Shown here one piece after another: positions 8,524 through 17,479 of a stretch of 64,000 nt of DNA. Location of the stretch: IMG/VR virus record IMGVR_UViG_3300035698_035275, positions 1 through 64,000 of that record; one strand, written 5' to 3'. Position numbers and translations under genes: made by a program. This DNA is from a virus. How positions within the stretch are numbered: the stretch's first letter is position 1; each line of letters opens with the position of its first letter. A model generated the notes under the pieces. The model did no database searches, was not told the origin of the DNA, and saw nothing but the letters and a program-made list of their open reading frames with translations.

Positions 8524-10182
8524 ATGAGCAGCGAAATATTAAGAGAAGCTACACAGTTGCTAGAGAAAATAGCGAGCAAAAAGCTGGGTGTCAGTCTGGA
8601 GGTTCCAGACGGTACAGCGTCCCTGCTAGAGCACGCTAAATCAGCCTCATCTGGTGCCGGTGTCAGTGGTGAAATAGTCGGTATACTGTCGGCCATAGAT
8701 ACTAGTAAGTCATCCGACAGTGTGGAGGACTTATGTTGTACTATCGAAGAGCTTATGAGTGGCATAGATAGCAGTAGTGACCTGTACAAAGAGTTGTCAC
8801 CCCACGTCGATAGCCTGTATAAATCATCTGGGTTCGAGCAGCTAGCATCAAAACTCGGTTGGGATGAGTCCACCGGACAATGGAGATACTGTGTACGCGA
8901 TCCGGAGGACTTCAACGAGGATTCATTCTATACGCAGACCATATCTGGTGGTGTACAAGCCGTAGTGGGAGTCACCAAGGGCGATAAGAGCAAAATACAG
9001 TCTATGCGATTCAGCAAAACCGCATTTGATGACCTAGGCTCTGCCAAGGATTGGGCGGCTGAACACGAAGACATCATAAAGGGCATGAATGAGAAGGTAG
9101 ACTCCCGAAAATCGGCAGAGGTGAACGTTAGTAAGTCGATGCTATTGGAGGGGGAGGACCTATGGGGCTTCGAGCAAAAAGTACGCGGGGCCTTGCGTGC
9201 ACATGCCAAGGCTGGCAAATTACTGAATCTTCCACAGTCTGAGTACGGGAACGGTGGTTATGGCCCATATGTATCGGGGCTATTTGACACGTACCTAGTA
9301 TTTGATTGGGAAGGCGACAAGTATTACTCGGTTGACTGGTCTAGGTCCGGAGACGAATTCACATTTGGCGAGTCGGTCACTGAAGTTAGTATGAAGGTCA
9401 CTTATCAGCCAGTCAGTAAGTCATGCGATGATGCGGGGGTAAACGTCAGTAAGTCGGATATAATGGACGGTGAGAGCATGGATGACTTCAGGCGCAATCT
9501 GGAATCATCTCTGCATGACTGCATTAAAGACGGATCGGTAGCACTGCCGCAGCAGGCAGACCGGGCATCCGACTTTTGGCCGTACGTGTCCAGTATATTT
9601 GACACATACCTGATTGTCGAGATGGAGAGCAGTAAATACTATATGGTGATTTGGTCTAGGTCCAATGATGGCAAATTCTCATTTGATAGTGCGGCTCCCG
9701 AGGTGATGAAGAGGACGGTATATCAGCCGGTTAGCAAGGGCAATGAGCTGGAAAAGCTGGATGTACTACTGGCCGGACACTATATCAGCAAATCAGATGA
9801 CGGGGACGAAGAAAGATTTGTCCTTGGTGGCGTACTGGAGCCTAATGATGGTACGGATGGCAAACTGAAGCCGGACACCGACAAGGATATATACAGTGCA
9901 GAGGAAATCCGTAAGGCAGCACATAATTGGGCAGCTAATGGATTCGAGCTGGGCATACAACATCTGGTTAAAGCCAAGTCTACGTTAATACCCGTTGAAA
10001 GCTATATAGCCCCACAAGATCTGGTGGTTGAAGGTGTCGAGTTCAAGAAAGGCACGTGGATAATGGCTGCTAAGGTAGTCGATGATACACTGTGGAGTAT
10101 GGTTAAGAAGGGCAAAATGACTGGATGGTCTATAGAGGGCAAGGCATTTCGTACCCCTATAGATGGAAAAGGAGGAGACTGA
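8524..10182 (+). CDS. XkdF-type prohead protease with duplicated N-terminal module
   Basis: A 552-residue protein. ATG 8524 is chosen because AGGAG lies 8 nt upstream; an in-frame GTG at 8518 is too close to that site. The C-terminal part from about residue 415 matches the XkdF putative serine protease family: F-V-L-G-G-V-L-E-P-N, A-A-H-N-W, His480 in G-I-Q-H, Ser493 in V-E-S-Y-I-A, G-T-W-I-M-A-A-K-V, and T-G-W-S-I-E-G. His480 and Ser493 are the probable catalytic pair for cleaving scaffold and capsid N-termini. Residues 200-299 and 306-405 are two diverged copies of one module (V-N-V-S-K-S at the start, F-D-T-Y-L in the middle, Y-Q-P-V-S-K at the end), which ordinary XkdF proteins are not known to have. 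Confidence 0.8.
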   Translation: MSSEILREATQLLEKIASKKLGVSLEVPDGTASLLEHAKSASSGAGVSGEIVGILSAIDTSKSSDSVEDLCCTIEELMSGIDSSSDLYKELSPHVDSLYKSSGFEQLASKLGWDESTGQWRYCVRDPEDFNEDSFYTQTISGGVQAVVGVTKGDKSKIQSMRFSKTAFDDLGSAKDWAAEHEDIIKGMNEKVDSRKSAEVNVSKSMLLEGEDLWGFEQKVRGALRAHAKAGKLLNLPQSEYGNGGYGPYVSGLFDTYLVFDWEGDKYYSVDWSRSGDEFTFGESVTEVSMKVTYQPVSKSCDDAGVNVSKSDIMDGESMDDFRRNLESSLHDCIKDGSVALPQQADRASDFWPYVSSIFDTYLIVEMESSKYYMVIWSRSNDGKFSFDSAAPEVMKRTVYQPVSKGNELEKLDVLLAGHYISKSDDGDEERFVLGGVLEPNDGTDGKLKPDTDKDIYSAEEIRKAAHNWAANGFELGIQHLVKAKSTLIPVESYIAPQDLVVEGVEFKKGTWIMAAKVVDDTLWSMVKKGKMTGWSIEGKAFRTPIDGKGGD

Positions 10183-10183
10183 T

Positions 10184-10885
10184 ATGGCCACAGCAGGCAG
10201 CAAAAAGGTCATACGCAAGATGGCCGGTAGTGGCAGTGACGACGGAACGCATCTTCTCAGTGAGATAGAAGTGAGTAAGATTGATCTTGTCACTGCAGCC
10301 GCCAACAGAATGAAATTCGCGGTCATCAAAAGCGATGACGGAGTGGGATTCGAAGGTTCCGATAAGATATTAGAGGCAGCTATATTGCTTGCAAAGACCA
10401 ACGATGATGATCGGGTTTCGGCGGCAAAGGACCTGCTCCTGACAATATTAGAGGTCACAAAGGTTGACATAGACGAAATAGCCAAGTCCGAATCTTCGGA
10501 TGATGTTAGCTCCCATTGGATGACGCAGATGAAGGGTCTGTTTGAACAAATGAGCAGCACATTGAAGAGCTTAAACGAAAAGAAGGGCGATGAGGACAAT
10601 GCTGATTACTTGAAGAACTTATTCAAGGCAGAAGGCGGCGTCGAGCCTAAGGAGCTAGTAGAAACCGTCAAGGCGATGTCAAGCGCACTCTCTGAGGTTG
10701 GTAAGATGGCCGGTGAGATAGGTGAACTGTCCAAGCGGCTGAATTCGCTATCTAAGAGAGTCGGAACCATAGAGAGAATTCCTGTAGGGAAAATGGGGTC
10801 TACTCTTGAAAGCGACGGAACACAGCCGGACGACGACGATGATGACCTTAGAGGTGACTTAGCTGCAAAGGCTGCTAAGCGCTGA
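10184..10885 (+). CDS. head assembly protein with XkdF-like N-terminal motif and coiled coil
   Basis: A 233-residue product. ATG 10184 follows GGAGGAG at 7 nt; the ATG at 10163 lies inside the protease gene and lacks a ribosome site. Near residue 28 it has I-E-V-S-K-I-D-L-V-T-A-A-A-N-R, which resembles the N-terminal motif of XkdF proteins. The rest is charged and helical, with a coiled-coil stretch near residues 175-210 and an Asp run near the end. Immediately before the major capsid gene, it is a good candidate for a scaffold or a partner split from the protease. That role is inferred from position and composition. Confidence 0.7.
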   Translation: MATAGSKKVIRKMAGSGSDDGTHLLSEIEVSKIDLVTAAANRMKFAVIKSDDGVGFEGSDKILEAAILLAKTNDDDRVSAAKDLLLTILEVTKVDIDEIAKSESSDDVSSHWMTQMKGLFEQMSSTLKSLNEKKGDEDNADYLKNLFKAEGGVEPKELVETVKAMSSALSEVGKMAGEIGELSKRLNSLSKRVGTIERIPVGKMGSTLESDGTQPDDDDDDLRGDLAAKAAKR

Positions 10886-10918
10886 CACGCAAAAACTGAC
10901 TAAAGGAGGTTTACGATT

Positions 10919-11851
10919 ATGGATAACAAAACTCTGCTCGCAAAGGCGCAGATTAAGCTGAGCGATTTAGTCACAGACGGTGGCTATCTTAGACCGAAAC
11001 ACGCGGCTAGCTTCATCCTCAGCCTGATTGACTCTGCTGAACTCATGAAAATGTGCTACGTGACCGGAATGGCATCCCCAAAGATGTATGTCGATAAGAT
11101 CGTGTTCGGAGATCGCATTCTGCATGGCGTGAGTGGCGATGGTACGGCACTGGCCGAGGCGCAGCGTAGCAAACCGACGACCGACAACATCGAGCTGGAT
11201 TCACAGATGTTCAAAGCGGAAATACGCATACCGCAGGACGTTATCGAGGACAACATCCAGGGTGACGGGCTGAAGACGACCGTCATGGGCATGATTAAAG
11301 AGCGTGTGGCACTGGACATGGATGAGATTATCGCAAACGGCGATACAACGTCCAGCGATCCGGACCTGGCAATGCTTGACGGAATCCGCAAGCAGGCATC
11401 ATCCAACGTGGTTGACGTTGGTGGGGCGTCCACCACAAAGGCCGTTCTGCACAACATCATCAAGACCATGCCGAAGAAATATCGCCGTAACCGTCGCGAT
11501 GTTGTGTTCTTGATGGCCGATCAATGCGAGTTGGCGTACAGAAACTCCCTGGCCGAGCGTGCGACAGGTGGCGGCGATAAATGGCTTGCAGAAGATATAC
11601 CCGTCTTCTACAGCGGGTCCCCAATTCGAACCGTCCCGGTACTCCCGGAGAATCTCGGGGTTGGCAGCAACTACGCCGATATGCTGTATCTCAATCCCAA
11701 AAACATCAGAGTAGGTATCTATAAAAAGGTACAGCTCCGCACGGATGAGGACATTAGCGCTGGGGTTCTCGTTATTGTCGCACGTGTCCGCTTCGATGTG
11801 AAATACACTGAAGAGCAGGCAGTGACTAAGGCCCATTCCATCGCTGTCTAG
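10919..11851 (+). CDS. major capsid protein (HK97-fold)
   Basis: A 310-residue protein with a very strong AAAGGAGG ribosome site before ATG 10919. Recognisable capsid features are the E-L-D-S-Q-M-F-K-A-E-I-R-I-P spine, the L-D-G-I-R-K-Q region, the P-K-K-Y-R-R-N segment with F-L-M-A-D, and the C-terminal beta strands with V-R-F-D-V. Length suits the family. Codon choice is strongly biased away from ATA, as expected for the most abundant virion protein. It is expected to form the icosahedral shell after cleavage or maturation by the upstream protease. Confidence 0.85.
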   Translation: MDNKTLLAKAQIKLSDLVTDGGYLRPKHAASFILSLIDSAELMKMCYVTGMASPKMYVDKIVFGDRILHGVSGDGTALAEAQRSKPTTDNIELDSQMFKAEIRIPQDVIEDNIQGDGLKTTVMGMIKERVALDMDEIIANGDTTSSDPDLAMLDGIRKQASSNVVDVGGASTTKAVLHNIIKTMPKKYRRNRRDVVFLMADQCELAYRNSLAERATGGGDKWLAEDIPVFYSGSPIRTVPVLPENLGVGSNYADMLYLNPKNIRVGIYKKVQLRTDEDISAGVLVIVARVRFDVKYTEEQAVTKAHSIAV

Positions 11852-11854
11852 CGG

Positions 11855-11877
11855 CTGGGGTGAATACCAGACTTTTT
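11855..11877 (+). terminator. weak terminator-like hairpin after capsid gene
   Basis: CTGG (11855-11858) pairs with CCAG (11867-11870), and a run of five T follows at 11873-11877. The stem is only 4 bp, so at most partial termination is expected. It would set capsid mRNA apart from downstream genes. Confidence 0.25.
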
Positions 11878-11913
11878 ACTAATACGCCAATGAAGGCGTG
11901 AGGAGGTTTTGAC

Positions 11914-12237
11914 ATGACACCGACTTATTCAACCGGTGATCTTATTGGTGGTGCCGCTAGTGCGGCCACATTCTTCAAGAAAGTAAAGATCACATGCGAT
12001 GACACCTACCCGGACGGTGGATATCCAAAGGAGGTAGCCGACCTCCTGCCTAACGGCGCGGCGCTTGTTTCCGAATACCCCGTAAGAACCGGTCCGACCA
12101 GTGACAGTGACTACGAGCTGTACTGGGACGCGGACACCGGCAAAATCCACGTTATCGTGACAGCCACAAACGCGGAGGCCGCAACGGGTCTTGATCTTAC
12201 CGGTCTTAATTGCTGGTTCTTGCTGATTGCAAGTTAA
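11914..12237 (+). CDS. small head protein, possible capsid decoration protein
   Basis: A 107-residue product with a strong GAGGAGG site before ATG 11914 and the same expression-optimised codon use as the capsid gene. The sequence is beta-rich with Thr/Ala repeats near the end. A small, strongly translated gene directly after the major capsid gene is typical of decoration or cement proteins. No family motif is recognised, so the role is inferred from context. Confidence 0.65.
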   Translation: MTPTYSTGDLIGGAASAATFFKKVKITCDDTYPDGGYPKEVADLLPNGAALVSEYPVRTGPTSDSDYELYWDADTGKIHVIVTATNAEAATGLDLTGLNCWFLLIAS

Positions 12238-12269
12238 CAGGTTCGACCCCGTGAAAGGAGGTTCTACAA

Positions 12270-12623
12270 GTGGCAACTTTAAACACCCTGGACAGACGAG
12301 CACTGAGTGGAAGCGGCGCTGCCGAACCACATGCCAAGTCTCTTCTGGACAGCATCGATGCAATCATCGGGGAAGTGAACGCCAGACGTACAAAGGTACT
12401 CGGTCCCTACACTGCTGACGGGCTGGAACAGTCCATAGAGCACGGACTTGGTAGAATACCGACCGGCGTAGCTCCCTGCATCGTATACAATCCCGATAGC
12501 AATTATGCGGCAGGCTCCGAGGCGTTCAGCCTTGCACTTGGCACGCATACTGCTACTCATGTGAAGGTGACGTCTACTTCAGGCATCCAGTATTATCTGG
12601 TTGTTACTGGGGAGACGGCATAG
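12270..12623 (+). CDS. small head protein (GTG start)
   Basis: A 117-residue product. GTG 12270 is preceded by AAAGGAGG, and no ATG is better placed. The N-terminal half is helical; the C-terminal half is beta-rich (I-V-Y-N-P-D-S-N-Y and T-S-G-I-Q-Y-Y). Codon use resembles the capsid gene. It is probably a virion surface or decoration component, judged only from position and expression signals. Confidence 0.65.
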   Translation: MATLNTLDRRALSGSGAAEPHAKSLLDSIDAIIGEVNARRTKVLGPYTADGLEQSIEHGLGRIPTGVAPCIVYNPDSNYAAGSEAFSLALGTHTATHVKVTSTSGIQYYLVVTGETA

Positions 12624-12639
12624 TATGGACGATCACACT

Positions 12640-12678
12640 TGCGGTCTGGGGATCATAGATATCGGCCCCCAGGCCGCA
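12640..12678 (+). other. long intergenic stem-loop before glycosyltransferase
   Basis: Arms 12640-12651 and 12667-12678 form a 12-bp GC-rich stem with one G-U pair and a 15-nt loop. No T-run follows. The stem ends 16 nt before the GTG of the next gene and close to its ribosome site at 12683. It may separate highly expressed head mRNA from the glycosyltransferase message, or limit translation of the latter. Confidence 0.45.
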
Positions 12679-12694
12679 TGATGGAGTTATTACA

Positions 12695-14701
12695 GTGAGG
12701 AAAAGGGCTAGCACAGAAATAATAAAGTCGGAGATAACGATTGTGTGTGCAGTGCACGATCCGGGTTGTCTTCCCGTGCTGGCCAAGTCGGTAGCGTCTA
12801 TATTTGATTCCGGAATAAGAAATATCGTAGTGGTTGATTCCGGCAACAACGAGCCACACATAGTAGATATACTGCGCTCGGTGCCGTGGAAGACAGCTCA
12901 TTATTACGGGGTGTCAGGCGGCAAGTTAGGATTTTCCAGGTCTAAACTAATCAATTACGGTGTAGCCAGAGTGAGCACCAGGTTCATTATGGTTTCTAAC
13001 GCCGATAACATACTAGTTCCACAATTAATAAATAGTGTATGCGAGACGCTAGCGCGTGCAGCGTCGTCTATGGTCGTTATACCAGTTAGGTATGTGTCCG
13101 CCACGGATACTGAGTCGTTTATGTCGAAGGAGTGCAGGGCTACCGAGTTACCAGCAATGATCACCAAATCGGACGATTCCATACCCGACTCGGGGGAGCC
13201 GATGGTATCCCCGTCATCCCCGTTTGTATGTGGGAGATACGATTACTGCTCATCTGGGGGGTTTGACTGTACACTGGGCAGCGTCTCATTCGAGATGGAA
13301 GACCTCAAGGGTCGGTGGAAACAGCAGGGCAGAGATATAGTATATGCCGATGGGTACTCACATCATTTGTACCACGCTGAGAGAGAGCACGTTAACAACA
13401 CGAAGGCTGCGGCTGTTGGCACTGATGATGTTGTACAGTTTTCATATTCAGCAGTGGAAGGCGTGTCCTTTGTAGACTGTGCCATCAAACCGGTGGCCAC
13501 GGTTATCGTAAAGAAGAATATACTGATATGCGGTGAGACTCTGGGGCTAGGTGGCGCTGAGAAGATGACGGTAGACATAGCTAATTCCCTAAACAGGTCC
13601 GGTCGTTTCAACGTCGAGGTAGTGCTAACCGTATCACGTAATGGCATATTCAAGGATAGGCTCGACGGCGGTATACCGGTTAGCCTGGTTACATCTACGA
13701 AGGGCCTGACAGACATCGTATGCGAGCACAAGCCAGATGCCGTACTTGTTAACAACTGCAGAATCGCAACGCAGTGCATTAGAGACATAACCAACAGGCA
13801 CAAACCCGACTACATAGGTGTGCTGTTACACGGGTTTAATGAGTGGACTATGAGAATGGTCCCAGACGAATTAGATGACGTGATAACCGACATCGTGACA
13901 ATATCCCATGAGGCGGCTGGTGGAATAATAGGTAAGAAGCCAGCGTATAAGGGAAGACTGGCGGTATTCGAAAATTACGTAGATACCGACATATTTACGA
14001 AGAGCAGCGGAGCACGTACGATCTTTAATAAGTACGGGTGGCCGGACGACTCATTCGTATTCAGCTATATGGGCAGGCTCTCCGGAGAGAAATCATTAGT
14101 GCCGCTGGTAGAAACTTTTAAACGTGTGTTAACTAGAAACAAAAAAGCCAGACTGTTAATGATAGGCGGTTCAGATCCTGGTGTTCAGTCGTATAAGGGG
14201 TACTGGGACTCTAATATTAGGGTTATTACTGACTACATTAAGCAAATAGGGGTGGAGCAGGAAGTAAAAATAACCGGAGTCGTCAAGGACCCGTGGACGT
14301 ACCTAAATGAGACAGATGTGCTCGTTATGTCGTCGCAATTTGAGGGAGTCCCACTAGCACTGTTAGAGGCTATGTCGTGCGAGGTGCCGTTTATTTCAAC
14401 GGACGTAGGTAGCGTCTCCAGGTTCTCTAACGCTGGAGCCGGTGTGGTAGTGAAGAAGGTCGGACCGGATATGAATGACGGGGAAAGGTCGGAGTTCGCA
14501 GGTCACATGCTATCGGCTATGCGTAATCAGCCACGCGGGATAGCAATGGGTAAGGTTGGTAGGGAATACATAGAGAGGTTTCACAGCCTTAACGAATATA
14601 GTAGCAAAATATCTAGGTATTTTTGTAATGCAGTGTCTGGTGACGGTACGACTAATAGTGATCGTGCCTGTGATAGAATAGTGGATCCAATAGTAATCTG
14701 A
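12695..14701 (+). CDS. bifunctional glycosyltransferase (GT-A plus GT4-like GT-B)
   Basis: A 668-residue protein. GTG 12695 has GGAG 8 nt upstream. Residues 1 to about 240 look like a GT2/galactosyltransferase-type GT-A domain: T-I-V-C-A-V-H-D at the start, V-S-N-A-D-N in place of a DxD, and F-E-M-E-D-L-K followed by H-H-L-Y-H. Residues about 275-650 are a GT4-like GT-B domain: G-L-G-G-A-E-K, G-R-L-S-G-E-K-S, and the E-x7-E element E-G-V-P-L-A-L-L-E near residues 550-558. Both active sites look intact. It would move sugars from nucleotide donors to an acceptor that cannot be named; a virion protein or modified DNA base is possible. It interrupts the structural gene order. Confidence 0.85.
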   Translation: MRKRASTEIIKSEITIVCAVHDPGCLPVLAKSVASIFDSGIRNIVVVDSGNNEPHIVDILRSVPWKTAHYYGVSGGKLGFSRSKLINYGVARVSTRFIMVSNADNILVPQLINSVCETLARAASSMVVIPVRYVSATDTESFMSKECRATELPAMITKSDDSIPDSGEPMVSPSSPFVCGRYDYCSSGGFDCTLGSVSFEMEDLKGRWKQQGRDIVYADGYSHHLYHAEREHVNNTKAAAVGTDDVVQFSYSAVEGVSFVDCAIKPVATVIVKKNILICGETLGLGGAEKMTVDIANSLNRSGRFNVEVVLTVSRNGIFKDRLDGGIPVSLVTSTKGLTDIVCEHKPDAVLVNNCRIATQCIRDITNRHKPDYIGVLLHGFNEWTMRMVPDELDDVITDIVTISHEAAGGIIGKKPAYKGRLAVFENYVDTDIFTKSSGARTIFNKYGWPDDSFVFSYMGRLSGEKSLVPLVETFKRVLTRNKKARLLMIGGSDPGVQSYKGYWDSNIRVITDYIKQIGVEQEVKITGVVKDPWTYLNETDVLVMSSQFEGVPLALLEAMSCEVPFISTDVGSVSRFSNAGAGVVVKKVGPDMNDGERSEFAGHMLSAMRNQPRGIAMGKVGREYIERFHSLNEYSSKISRYFCNAVSGDGTTNSDRACDRIVDPIVI

Positions 14702-14716
14702 ACGAGAGGACCTAAA

Positions 14717-15319
14717 ATGTCAAAGTTAGTAAGAATCAAACCCGTAAACAAGAAATCCGGCAATATGGTGCGCAGATACGGAGCATTCGGCCACGTGTTT
14801 GACGTTGAAGACGGGTGGTATATGGTGGATGACGATGTTGCCGGTAGACTGGTGCTGAAGACGACAGACCCCCATGACTCCATGACCTCCACCGTGTTTG
14901 ATGTGGTGGACTCCAAGGATGAAGCCGTCCAGTTAGAGGCTGTAGATAGGGCGAGAAAACTGCAGGAAGCCAGACAGCAGGATTACCGGGGTTCCAGAGA
15001 CTCCATTCTGCTATCCAAGGACGGCGAAAGACTGACTCAATCGATTCCAGACGTAGCACCGGAGACAGTGACCAGGAATATTAGAAACGTGGGATCCCTG
15101 GATGACATCGTGGATTCCGAGGATCTGGATGATGAAGAGGACGACATCGACGACGATGAAGAGATTGATATGGTGGCAGAGGCAGAGGCAGAACGCAGGG
15201 CTGATAGCCCCAAAGCTCTGAAGACAAACGGAGCAAAAAAAGCCGCTGCACCTCCTACGAAGAAGGTGGCTGGCAAAGGCAAGGGCAAAAAGGCCGCTAG
15301 CAAAAAGTCCGCATTATGA
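14717..15319 (+). CDS. hypothetical acidic/basic bipartite protein
   Basis: A 200-residue product. ATG 14717 follows GAGAGGA. A beta-rich first 65 residues is followed by a helical section, an Asp/Glu run near residues 130-155, and a Lys/Ala-rich histone-like tail (about 170-200). The tail could bind DNA, and the acidic run could balance it. Position between the capsid and connector genes suggests a head-associated role. No family is recognised. Confidence 0.7.
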   Translation: MSKLVRIKPVNKKSGNMVRRYGAFGHVFDVEDGWYMVDDDVAGRLVLKTTDPHDSMTSTVFDVVDSKDEAVQLEAVDRARKLQEARQQDYRGSRDSILLSKDGERLTQSIPDVAPETVTRNIRNVGSLDDIVDSEDLDDEEDDIDDDEEIDMVAEAEAERRADSPKALKTNGAKKAAAPPTKKVAGKGKGKKAASKKSAL

Positions 15320-15624
15320 GCGATAATAACACCAATAACGGTGATAACAGAGCTGCTATAATCGGGAAAGTAGCCCTTCCAGAAAGTGGCGAGTCTAGAA
15401 GGACATCCGATATAGGGCTGGCAGCGTTCGCCAAAACCAGGGGGCTAACTCTCAAGGCTGTTAAGAGGGTGCCTGGTAGGGGTAGAAATGAAATGCAGTT
15501 CACGCTAGACGATCCGAACAAAATATTCGATAGCATAATACTGGACTGGGTTAACTCCCCCGAGAAGAAATTCGATGACGAAATCAGAAGCTTAAAGAAG
15601 CTGATGTCAAGGTACGAGGCGTAG
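15316..15624 (+). CDS. hypothetical protein (102 aa)
   Basis: ATG 15316 overlaps the previous stop in ATGA, so translation is probably coupled. The first 20 residues are Asn-rich. The rest includes G-R-G-R-N-E-M-Q-F-T-L-D-D-P, suggesting a small folded domain. No motif is recognised. Confidence 0.65.
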   Translation: MSDNNTNNGDNRAAIIGKVALPESGESRRTSDIGLAAFAKTRGLTLKAVKRVPGRGRNEMQFTLDDPNKIFDSIILDWVNSPEKKFDDEIRSLKKLMSRYEA

Positions 15625-15625
15625 T

Positions 15626-15985
15626 ATGGCACCTATGAACGAAAAGCAGATGATGTCACTGGCAATGAAGCTGGTATTTGTTGAGGGTAGTATGACCGCA
15701 ATAAATAATATAAAGAAGGCCCCCAGTGACATCATAAAGGCGGTGGTGAATAAACACGTACCTAACGCAAGCGATGAGTCTGTGGCACTGGTGCAGGCGT
15801 CTATAATCGGCATGTGTGACTCGTACCTTGCTAGCACGCTTCAAGAGGCAAAAAAGATGGCCGACGGGTATAAAGAAGTCATTACCGATGACACATCTAT
15901 GGAGCGCACACTAAAAAGAATATCTGAAATGCTGGGCGGTAAAAGCGATGATATCTCTGTACAGGAATCAAATAGTAGGGGCTGA
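15626..15985 (+). CDS. hypothetical helical protein (119 aa)
   Basis: ATG 15626 lies 1 nt after the previous stop. The protein is mostly helical with many Met residues in its first 20 positions. Its 3' end overlaps the next gene by 38 nt. No family is recognised; its place just before the connector genes suggests a structural or assembly role. Confidence 0.65.
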   Translation: MAPMNEKQMMSLAMKLVFVEGSMTAINNIKKAPSDIIKAVVNKHVPNASDESVALVQASIIGMCDSYLASTLQEAKKMADGYKEVITDDTSMERTLKRISEMLGGKSDDISVQESNSRG

Positions 15986-16958
15986 TGATCCGGCTCTTGT
16001 TTGGTATTTCACCGATGGATCTACCGGTCTGCTGGCTGACCCCGATAGCATGGACTATCGGATAGTAGTACTAAACGATCCATTAGAGCAGGTCCTACCA
16101 GAGGTTGAGATGTGGCAGGAACTGGATATTGACGCTAATAAGCTCAGTATCGGCAGGTATGTGCTCCCGTGGTCGGTGCCGAGCGATGCAGACATTGACT
16201 ATGCGTACAGGGTGTATGTTAGGTGGGTGATGGGGGGAGTCACTAAGACAGCGTGGCAGGATATTGGGGTTAATGACATGGACTACGGGCTTAGCAATGA
16301 ATGCTGTTGCCTGATGTGTGACTTAACGCTATCCGGGATAGACCTTTCGAGCATACGTAATAAGATGAGGGCAGCTTCTCTAATACAACGGATGTCCCAG
16401 TACATTAGAAACATTACCGATAGATCGTTTCACCCCGAGTATAAGACCATCAAGCTGGACTCTATCAGCAACGACACGTTGATGTTGAGGGAGCCAATAA
16501 TTGGGATAGAAAGCATGGTATTGCCGGAGCTGCTCGATTTCGAGGTTGACGCTGGATCAATGGCGATATACTCAAGACACCTAACTGACAATCTCAAGGA
16601 TCCGGATGATAGAGACGTCCCTATGATTTACATGGAGAATGGCATACGTGGCGGGTCACAGAATATCGAACTTACCGGGGTATTTGGTTACACAGACCCG
16701 GACGGCACCTGCTTCGGGAAGGTCCCAGACTTAATAAGGGATGCGTGCGTGCAGTTAGTATGGAGGGATATGCCGGGGCTAATGGATCAGTCCGAGCAAA
16801 ACGATAGGAGAAGGGAAGGGTTTATTACGTCCGAGAAGACCAGTACACAGAGCTATACTATGGATTCGTCGGTGGTGCCATCTGGTGTCACCGGAATAGG
16901 GGATGTAGATACAATACTGAGTATGTATTGCGCTCCATTCTCAGTGAGTGTAGCATGA
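15948..16958 (+). CDS. head-tail connector/adaptor-like protein
   Basis: A 336-residue product. ATG 15948 overlaps the preceding gene by 38 nt. The first 110 residues form a beta-rich, Ig-like section. The rest resembles gp15/gp6-type adaptors that bind the portal ring: I-R-N-K-M-R-A-A-S-L-I-Q-R-M-S-Q-Y-I near residue 140, a beta domain, and a C-terminal helix with D-L-I-R-D-A-C-V-Q-L-V. Adaptors are usually about 100-150 residues, so the extra N-terminal domain is unusual. The call rests on pattern and gene order and is moderate. Confidence 0.6.
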   Translation: MISLYRNQIVGADDPALVWYFTDGSTGLLADPDSMDYRIVVLNDPLEQVLPEVEMWQELDIDANKLSIGRYVLPWSVPSDADIDYAYRVYVRWVMGGVTKTAWQDIGVNDMDYGLSNECCCLMCDLTLSGIDLSSIRNKMRAASLIQRMSQYIRNITDRSFHPEYKTIKLDSISNDTLMLREPIIGIESMVLPELLDFEVDAGSMAIYSRHLTDNLKDPDDRDVPMIYMENGIRGGSQNIELTGVFGYTDPDGTCFGKVPDLIRDACVQLVWRDMPGLMDQSEQNDRRREGFITSEKTSTQSYTMDSSVVPSGVTGIGDVDTILSMYCAPFSVSVA

Positions 16959-17479
16959 GAGGGAGGCTAATAAACAAAATGTATGCTATGATAGCTAGGC
17001 TAGACACCGATACCACAGCAAAGGTGGAATTGGATAATGGTAGAACCGGCTATGACGACGTGTTTAGGGAAGTCGAGAAGAAATCAGACCCAGACGGCGG
17101 CGCTGTTGGTGAATCGGTACGTGCGGAAATGGAGCTAATATCTATTCCCTGTCAGGTGGAGCCGCTGACGTGGAGGGAGACGCAGGTAACACCAGGCGGA
17201 GATAACCCAGCCTCTGCTATTAAGCTGATAACGCATATGCGGTACCTGGAGAGTGACGGTCTGATAAGGGATGATGGCTTGCCTAGTCTTAGGAAGGGTG
17301 ATAGGCTGGACAGAATAATGAACAAGCATAATAAGACTGTACAGCAATTTGATGGCCACCCGACTGGAATGTATTTATACTCAATAACACCGAGCAGCCA
17401 CGGGCTTAATATGGCAGACCCTAAAGTTAATCTGGTAATTTTAATATTCACTAATAGGCAACAGGGAATATCGGCGTAA
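16955..17479 (+). CDS. head closure/stopper-like protein
   Basis: A 174-residue product. ATG 16955 overlaps the previous stop in ATGA; an upstream TTG in frame is disregarded. It contains R-K-G-D-R-L-D-R-I near residue 118 followed by a beta-rich end, like head-closure proteins that plug the portal after packaging. It lies between the adaptor and tail-completion genes, as expected for a stopper. No definitive signature is visible, so position carries most of the weight. Confidence 0.55.
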   Translation: MRGRLINKMYAMIARLDTDTTAKVELDNGRTGYDDVFREVEKKSDPDGGAVGESVRAEMELISIPCQVEPLTWRETQVTPGGDNPASAIKLITHMRYLESDGLIRDDGLPSLRKGDRLDRIMNKHNKTVQQFDGHPTGMYLYSITPSSHGLNMADPKVNLVILIFTNRQQGISA

